Assembly: GCA_947474415.1 (NCBI GenBank)
Contig: CANJKD010000107.1
Coordinates: 1-7,384, forward strand
Direction: 5' to 3'
DNA from: Burkholderiales bacterium
Lineage (GTDB): Bacteria > Pseudomonadota > Gammaproteobacteria > Burkholderiales > Burkholderiaceae_C
DNA: 7,384 bases
Shown here: positions 5,172-7,384 of the stretch, in pieces
How positions within the stretch are numbered: position 1 is the first letter of the stretch
Layout of the letters: every line of letters starts with the position of its first letter
Notes under the pieces: model-generated
What the model saw: the letters and a program-made list of their open reading frames with translations, nothing else
Database searches by the model: none
What the model was told of the DNA's origin: nothing
Position numbers and translations under genes: made by a program

Positions 5172-6797
5172 ATGAACCTCGGGCAGTTGCTGAAGCACAC
5201 CGCCCGCCTGCACCGGCAGCAGCCGGGGCTGATCCTCGGTGACCGTCAGTGGACTTGGCAAGAGATCGACCGCCGTGTCGACGCGATGGTCAGCGCGCTG
5301 CGCGCCAGCGGCGTGCGCCAGGGCGACCGCCTCCTCGTGCAGTCGCGCAACAACCTGCAGATGTTCGAGAGCTGCTGGGTTGCGTTCCGGCTCGGCTGCG
5401 TCTGGGTGCCGGTCAACTTCCGGCTCACGCCACCTGAGGTCGCCTACCTTGGCGCCGCAAGCGGTGCCAAGGTGATGATTGCGGAGACGATCTTCGCCGA
5501 CCATGTGGCGGCCGTGCGGGCCGCAGCGCCTGCGCTTTCGCAGGTGGTCTGGATCGGTGACGCGGCAGACGCTGAATACAGAGGCGAACCCGCAGGCGAA
5601 CCGTCGTACGAAGATCTGGTGCGGCGGCACCTCGGTGACAGCCCGCCAGCCGCCGTGGTCACCCCCGGCCACCCGCTCTGGTTCTTCTACACCTCGGGCA
5701 CCACCGGCCGCCCGAAGGCCGGCGTGCTGACGCACGGGCAGCTGGCCTTCGTCGTCACCAACCACCTCGCCGACCTGATCCCCGGCACCACCGAGCAAGA
5801 CCGTTCCATCGCGGTGGCGCCGCTCTCGCACGGCGCCGGTATTCATGCGCTGCTGAACGTCGCGCGCGGCGCCGCGACGGTACTGCTGCCGGGCGAGAAA
5901 CTCGACCCGGCGCGGGTCTGGCAACTCGTGGAACAGCACCGCGTCAGCAACCTGTTCACGGTGCCCACGATCCTGAAGATGCTGGTGGAGCACGAGGCCG
6001 TCGACCGCTTCGACCATGGCTCGCTGCGCTACGTGATCTATGCCGGTGCGCCGATGTACCGGTCTGACCAAAAGCTCGCGTTGCGCAAGCTCGGCCGCGT
6101 GCTGGTGCAGTACTTCGGCCTCGGTGAAGTGACCGGCTGCATCACCGTGCTGCCACCCCACATGCACTCGGAAGACGACACCGACCCGGACGCGAATATC
6201 GGCTCCTGCGGCCGCCCGCGCACCGGCATGGAAGTTGCCATCCTCGGCGATCAACTCCAGCCGCTGAAACCCGGCGAGGTGGGCGAGATCTGCTGCCGGG
6301 GGCCGGCCGTCTTCGCTGGCTACCACGCCAACCCGGAGGCCAGCGAAAAGGCCTGCCGCGGCGGCTGGTTCCACACCGGCGACCTGGGCCGCATGGACGA
6401 ACGCGGCCTGCTCTACATCACCGGCCGCGAGTCCGACATGTACATCTCTGGCGGCTCGAACGTTTACCCGCGCGAGGTCGAGGAAGTGCTACTCACGCAC
6501 CCCTGCGTTGCCGAGGTGGCTGTGCTAGGCGTGCCGGATCCGAAGTGGGGCGAGATCGGCGTGGCAGTGGTGGTGCGCCGCGAAGGGACACCGCCGGTCG
6601 ACGAAGCCAGTCTTCTTGCGCATCTGGAAGGCCGCTGTGCCCGTTACCGCTGGCCGCGGCAGGTGTTCTTCTGGGATGCCTTGCCGAAGTCGGCCTACGG
6701 CAAGATCACAAAGAACGATGTTCGACGCATGCTCATCGAACGCGGCGAGTTGGAACGCTGGCCGCCCGGGGAGGCGGCAGCGTTGTCGACTACTTGA
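5172..6797 (+). CDS. AMP-forming acyl-CoA synthetase (acyl-CoA ligase)
   Basis: This 541-residue enzyme activates a carboxylic acid with ATP to an acyl-adenylate, then to the CoA thioester. The phosphate-binding loop is TSGTTGRPK at 174-182. The adenylate-binding motif reads YFGLGEVTG, WFHTGDLG contains Asp404, and the hinge motif ITGRESDMYISGG contains T417-G418-R419. SNVYPREVEEVL follows. The catalytic lysine of the C-terminal domain is Lys511 in PKSAYGKITK. All key residues are present and the length is normal for medium- or long-chain fatty-acid or aromatic-acid ligases; the substrate cannot be fixed by eye. ATG at 5172 gives the family-like start MNLGQLLKHTARLH but lacks a Shine-Dalgarno sequence; TTG at 5118 is an alternative. 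The gene follows the thiolase by 50 bp, implying co-transcription and a shared acid-degradation or side-chain shortening pathway. Its 3' end overlaps the convergent minus-strand gene by 8 bp. Confidence 0.93.
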   Translation: MNLGQLLKHTARLHRQQPGLILGDRQWTWQEIDRRVDAMVSALRASGVRQGDRLLVQSRNNLQMFESCWVAFRLGCVWVPVNFRLTPPEVAYLGAASGAKVMIAETIFADHVAAVRAAAPALSQVVWIGDAADAEYRGEPAGEPSYEDLVRRHLGDSPPAAVVTPGHPLWFFYTSGTTGRPKAGVLTHGQLAFVVTNHLADLIPGTTEQDRSIAVAPLSHGAGIHALLNVARGAATVLLPGEKLDPARVWQLVEQHRVSNLFTVPTILKMLVEHEAVDRFDHGSLRYVIYAGAPMYRSDQKLALRKLGRVLVQYFGLGEVTGCITVLPPHMHSEDDTDPDANIGSCGRPRTGMEVAILGDQLQPLKPGEVGEICCRGPAVFAGYHANPEASEKACRGGWFHTGDLGRMDERGLLYITGRESDMYISGGSNVYPREVEEVLLTHPCVAEVAVLGVPDPKWGEIGVAVVVRREGTPPVDEASLLAHLEGRCARYRWPRQVFFWDALPKSAYGKITKNDVRRMLIERGELERWPPGEAAALSTT

Positions 6798-7107
6798 CCG
6801 GTGCAGGTGCAGCTGCAGCTGCCGGCGCATTTGCCGGCGCGGGCGTGGCGGCTTTCGCTTGCGCGTTCTCGGCAGCCATCGGGTGCCGCTCGGCGAACCG
6901 CTTCTTTGCGGCGGCCTGTTGTTCGGGCGGCATCGCGTCGTACCTGGCCTTCATCTTCTCTTTGGCGGCGGCCTTCTCTTCCGGCGTCATCTTCTGCCAC
7001 TTTTCTTTCATGGCTTCGCGATGCTCATCCGTCGCCGCATGGACGGGGGCCAGCGCGAACAGGCCGGTCGAGAGGGCGACGAGCGCAGCGATCAGGGTCT
7101 TCTTCAT
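6790..7107 (-). CDS. Small exported charged protein with tandem repeat, function unknown
   Basis: I do not recognise a named family. The protein has 105 residues. Residues 1-24 form a classical Sec signal peptide (MKKT start, hydrophobic core, VHA-A cleavage site), leaving about 81 mature residues. Residues 37-71 hold two copies of a 19-residue unit, with W37/Y56, M40/M59, P42-E43/P61-E62, AAAK at 46-49/65-68 and M52/F71. The region is rich in Lys, Glu and Ala and probably helical. Residues 77-105 are an Ala/Pro tail that looks disordered. There is no cysteine and no obvious catalytic motif. The start is well supported by AAGGAA (7115-7120 on the minus strand) 7 nt upstream. The look resembles small periplasmic proteins common in Burkholderiales; metal- or stress-related roles can be imagined but nothing here shows one. 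The stop codon lies within the convergent ligase gene. Confidence 0.8.
   Translation of the reverse strand: MKKTLIAALVALSTGLFALAPVHAATDEHREAMKEKWQKMTPEEKAAAKEKMKARYDAMPPEQQAAAKKRFAERHPMAAENAQAKAATPAPANAPAAAAAPAPVK
6809..6822. repeat. 14-bp palindrome in the shared 3' region of convergent genes
   Basis: GCAGCTGCAGCTGC is its own reverse complement and sits 12 bp past the ligase stop codon, inside the Ala-coding tail of the minus-strand gene. It could form a hairpin in the ligase transcript, but no T-run follows, and Ala/Gln codon repetition alone can produce such a sequence. Confidence 0.3.
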
Positions 7108-7114
7108 GGCGCAG

Positions 7115-7120
7115 TTCCTT
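7115..7120 (-). promoter_or_regulatory. Ribosome binding site of the small exported protein gene
   Basis: AAGGAA on the minus strand, 7 nt before the ATG at 7107, fixes the start of this short gene and argues that it is translated. Confidence 0.7.
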
Positions 7121-7180
7121 GGGGTGTGACTGGGTGCGGTTCGGGAGTGAATGCGCGTCCCGGGGGATGGGCGTGATGGT

Positions 7181-7192
7181 CACATTAATGTG
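7181..7192. promoter_or_regulatory. 12-bp palindrome in the divergent intergenic region, possible operator
   Basis: CACATTAATGTG is a perfect inverted repeat and is A+T-rich against a G+C-rich background. It lies 74 bp upstream of the minus-strand start and 186 bp upstream of the plus-strand start at 7378. Dimeric repressors bind sites of this shape, but no regulator gene is visible and I found no reliable -35/-10 pair for either direction. The rest of 7121-7366 holds nothing else I can support. Confidence 0.3.
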
Positions 7193-7366
7193 CCAGATAT
7201 CCAGGCGGTTGACCCGCGCGGCAGGTTACGCCACGTGAAGTTTTGTGCGGCGCGAAGGCCCGCCGTTTTGCACCCCAGGTCACGTTCGCACAGCGGCAGG
7301 CTGGGCAAATGGTGTAAGTTCTGCGGTAGCGGCGCTTGTGCCCGCTCGCCCATCACATGCCCCCAC

Positions 7367-7371
7367 AAGGA
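7367..7371 (+). promoter_or_regulatory. Ribosome binding site of the gene leaving the right edge
   Basis: AAGGA lies 6 nt before the ATG at 7378, ideal Shine-Dalgarno spacing. It is the main reason to believe a gene starts there. Confidence 0.55.
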
Positions 7372-7377
7372 TCACCC

Positions 7378-7384
7378 ATGTTTC
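7378..7384 (+). CDS. Start of a gene running off the right edge
   Basis: Only ATG-TTT and one base of the next codon are present. The call rests on the well-spaced AAGGA motif upstream. The gene is divergent from the small exported protein gene and shares its 270-bp intergenic region. No product can be inferred. Confidence 0.5.

Noticed and set aside
5094..6374. Long minus-strand open frame (426 codons) opposite the acyl-CoA ligase
   Set aside because: The opposite strand encodes all canonical adenylate-forming motifs; this frame is an antisense shadow with biased composition.
6820..6840. Direct repeat TGCCGGCGC (6820-6828, 6832-6840) as a regulatory repeat or array
   Set aside because: It lies within codons of the Ala/Pro-rich tail of the minus-strand protein; amino-acid repetition explains it.

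Overview
This is a high-G+C window whose genes look like those of a betaproteobacterium, most likely of the order Burkholderiales. That placement is inferred from protein style (c4-like dihaem cytochrome, CybB-type b561, SCP-x-type thiolase, acyl-CoA ligase with a GLGEVTG motif), not from any marker gene. The window holds five intact protein genes, two damaged ones, one complete insertion sequence, the 3' end of another, and the first codons of a gene leaving the right edge.

Positions 1-2029 are shaped by insertion sequences. The window opens in the last codons of an IS3-family transposase, and the right inverted end of that element lies near 85-112. Directly after it comes the 3' part of an outer-membrane beta-barrel gene (to 655) that has lost its beginning. 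Fifteen bases after the barrel stop codon sits a complete IS4-family element (671-1998, transposase on the minus strand) with near-perfect terminal inverted repeats and a 9-bp target duplication. Removing the element in silico brings the barrel stop to within 37 nt of the next gene.

Positions 2030-3378 encode electron-transfer proteins: a c4-like dihaem cytochrome c with a possible lipoprotein signal, then a four-helix cytochrome b561. With the barrel remnant they look like the remains of an outer-membrane / periplasm / inner-membrane electron-transfer locus, now split by the IS4 element.

Positions 3393-3865 hold an amidase-signature pseudogene. Its N- and C-terminal ends survive in different frames, and roughly two thirds of the protein, including the catalytic Ser-Ser-Lys region, is missing. 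An 18-bp perfect palindrome marks the junction.

Positions 3955-6797 encode an SCP-x-type thiolase followed by an AMP-forming acyl-CoA ligase, closely spaced and probably co-transcribed. Together they would activate a carboxylic acid to its CoA thioester and carry out a thiolytic or related C-C bond step; the substrate cannot be read from the sequence. The ligase converges on, and overlaps by 8 bp, a minus-strand gene for a small exported protein with a 19-residue tandem repeat. About 270 bp of intergenic DNA with a 12-bp palindrome separates that gene from a divergent gene starting at 7378.

I found no CRISPR array, RNA gene, toxin-antitoxin pair or defence locus. The most notable features are the cluster of lesions in the first 3.9 kb and the disrupted electron-transfer locus, rather than an evidently new system.
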